Below, piece by piece: positions 19,380 through 21,076 of a DNA stretch of 21,076 bases. The stretch spans positions 1 through 21,076 of the forward strand of contig JACGCK010000483.1 in NCBI GenBank assembly GCA_014925825.1, read 5' to 3'. Origin of the DNA: Pholiota molesta. Its lineage: Eukaryota > Basidiomycota > Agaricomycetes > Agaricales > Strophariaceae. The position numbers and the translations under genes are program-made. Below the pieces are notes generated by a model. The model saw only the letters and a list, made by a program, of their open reading frames with translations, did not search any database and was not told where the DNA came from. Numbering within the stretch: position 1 is the first letter of the stretch; the number at the start of each line of letters is the position of its first letter.

Positions 19380-20525
19380 CCCGGTAGACCACATTTTTAG
19401 GTCGTAATACTAAAGGAAATGGCATTAGACTGCTTAATCCATGCGATGCTCCGAACCTAAGCATTCAGCAAATGCATCTTCCTGCAGGCGGAAAGTTCTA
19501 GCGCACCCTCATCGCTGGCAACGCAGCCGAGAGGACCCTTGATGGCACTAATAGCGGCGTTTTACGCCGTTTTTTTAGGTCCCCGTGCGATGCGCAATGG
19601 CCTAGAAACGCGAAACGGGTGGGAGGAGAGGGTCATGCTCGTAGGGCTATCCTTGGCTGCCCCGTCTGGCCGCTCCAAATTTCGGGGGTCTATTAGAAGA
19701 TCATTGGAGCTATGTATTACCTCATTTCTGAGGCTTCCAATTGAATTGCGAGAGAGAACAAGCTCTGAGATTCGATTGATTGAATCTTGATTACTCGCCG
19801 TCGTCTGTACATCCCGCCGCATCGCGGTCGCAGCACTAAAAGAAAAATGCTAGTACTAGATACATGTATGTAATAAACGACCCTGATATATAATCGATAC
19901 GTCTTCGCGTTTCCAATGGCGAATGGGAGAGGAGGAGCGCATCGTTACAGCAGTGATGGATTTCCAAACGCTCGTCTTTATGTTCAACTAGAATTGATAC
20001 CAAAAACTTTAATAGACTAGGTATAGCTAACCATGGCTAGCGGGCGTCCTTTTATGTGTAATACAAATGCGCACAATGTTGAGAGCATGTGTATTGCGGC
20101 ACATTCAGCGCCGGCGCCTAAAATGGTGACATGGTACACACAGCGCTTAGCCTTGTCCGCTCCCAGCGACAAGCCGCCAACGGTGTCTTCAGTGATACTT
20201 CTCTCTACTTCAATTAATAAGGAAGAAATAATTCGAAATGACGGTTGAATTCTGATCAAACAAAAATGCCGACCATTTGGTATTGCAAATCTACCAAACT
20301 TCTCATTCAACTTTATGATTTCCAGAAGATAAATCTATTCACCTATCAATACTACATCGTACTACTGTATATTGATCTCCCAGGGCTCTCCGAAGTTTTT
20401 AATAACAGCCAAATGGTGGAAACACACGGAAAGTGCTATCCTGTTATGTAGCACTGGCTGCACTGCATGAGCACCTGTTAAGAAGCCTCTCGCAACGCTT
20501 CAACCTCATGCGTACACTCAATATC
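19380..20525. repeat. Imperfect tandem ~1 kb repeat, unit 2, copy B
   Basis: Matches 9580-10735 but is ten bases shorter, all single-base losses spread along it. The hairpin plus T-run is intact at 19555-19576. Confidence 0.85.
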
Positions 20526-21076
20526 ATGATACCTGTGCACTTGCCATAACTTCTAAGTATCTGGAACGCAAGATTCATGTAAATATTCTATTTGTTTTAT
20601 TCGGCACTGGGCAGTCCCGTATGTAGGTTACATTATAAGGACATTGCCGCTCGCAATGCTTCCGCGCGTTGCCCAGAATTATGTTTGCCATACATACTTA
20701 GGCTAAAATATAACGAAATTTCCGCTCGCAACGCTTCAACCTTGCTCAAAAGTACCGTGTCTATCATAACGGACTCCACTCGATTCAGCCACGTACACAA
20801 GCACAAGTTTCCGGCAAGTAGCAGTGCAAGGCACCCTTTTACTTGGAGATATTTATCCGATTTTGTCACTAATAATGACAATGCTTCTGATGACGTTAGC
20901 AGAAAGAAGCGGGTTTTTTGAATTTGCGGCGGTGATTTGGGGATGGAGGCAATGATCTGACTTCTGTTGTATACTTGGCTTCTTGTTACCGCACACACGC
21001 ATATACTTATTCGAAGCAGCCAACAGTGATTCTCGTTACGTTTGGGTGGTGCTTAGTACGGGGCTATTTTCGGAGA
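20526..21076. repeat. Distal part of copy B, to the window edge
   Basis: Counterpart of 10736-11287 with one base missing near 20665. That loss makes the two mini-repeats exactly 75 bases apart and in one plus-strand frame (an IAARNAS / ISARNAS pair). No gene was recognised. Confidence 0.5.

Larger units (their letters stand above)
13297..21076. repeat. Large direct duplication, copy B (runs off the right edge)
   Basis: This is the second copy of the unit at 3411-11287, in the same order and orientation. The left boundary is at the shared ACAAAATATGATACA-type sequence near 13300; upstream of this the flanks are unrelated. Copy B is net 53 bases shorter than copy A between 3559 and 6722, with substitutions and indels. 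It differs only by single-base losses from 16524 to the edge. Confidence 0.95.

Overview
The window looks like nuclear DNA of a filamentous basidiomycete, probably an agaricomycete. The evidence is protein genes split by very short introns (about 45-85 bases) with GTRNGT-type donors and AG acceptors, and the genes present: an autophagy ATG14 homolog, a GPN-loop GTPase, a RecQ-type helicase amino terminus and a family III CoA-transferase. No bacterial gene organisation, tRNA, rRNA, CRISPR array or transposase/reverse-transcriptase coding was seen.

Layout. Bases 1-3083 are ordinary gene space: the 5' end of a RecQ-like helicase on the minus strand (runs off the left edge), a divergent 231-base promoter gap, GPN2 on plus (682-1800), and a carboxy-terminally truncated CoA-transferase III gene on plus (2168-3083). 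GPN2 and the CoA-transferase each read well only if single missing bases in A or T runs are assumed (three and one). Bases 3084-3410 are an AT-richer stretch without a gene.

From about 3411 the window is dominated by a large direct duplication. Copy A runs 3411 to at least 11287; copy B runs 13297 to the right edge (21076), about 9.8-9.86 kb downstream in the same orientation. In order, each copy holds ATG14 (minus), a divergent intergenic gap, a GC-rich intron-rich locus of unknown nature on plus with internally repeated splice-bearing modules, a purine microsatellite, and two imperfect ~1 kb tandem repeats with a 16-base palindrome at their junction. The spacer 11288-13296 is single-copy here. 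It contains its own family of short degenerate repeats associated with splice-donor-like sequence and, just before copy B, a stable UUCG-capped hairpin.

The two ATG14 genes are not equivalent. Copy A assembles into a clean five-exon, 423-residue gene. Copy B has lost the start codon and carries a one-base deletion at the start of exon 2, so it is probably a pseudogene. Divergence between the copies is patchy: one stretch inside ATG14 differs strongly, mostly silently and in an intron, while the last ~4.6 kb differs only by 13 single-base losses, all in copy B. That pattern raises two competing readings: a real tandem duplication with gene conversion, or two nuclear haplotypes or poorly polished sequence placed in tandem by assembly. 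I did not find a convincing new multi-gene system; the best candidates for something undescribed are the repeated splice-module loci at 5740-8100 and 11.9-12.6 kb.
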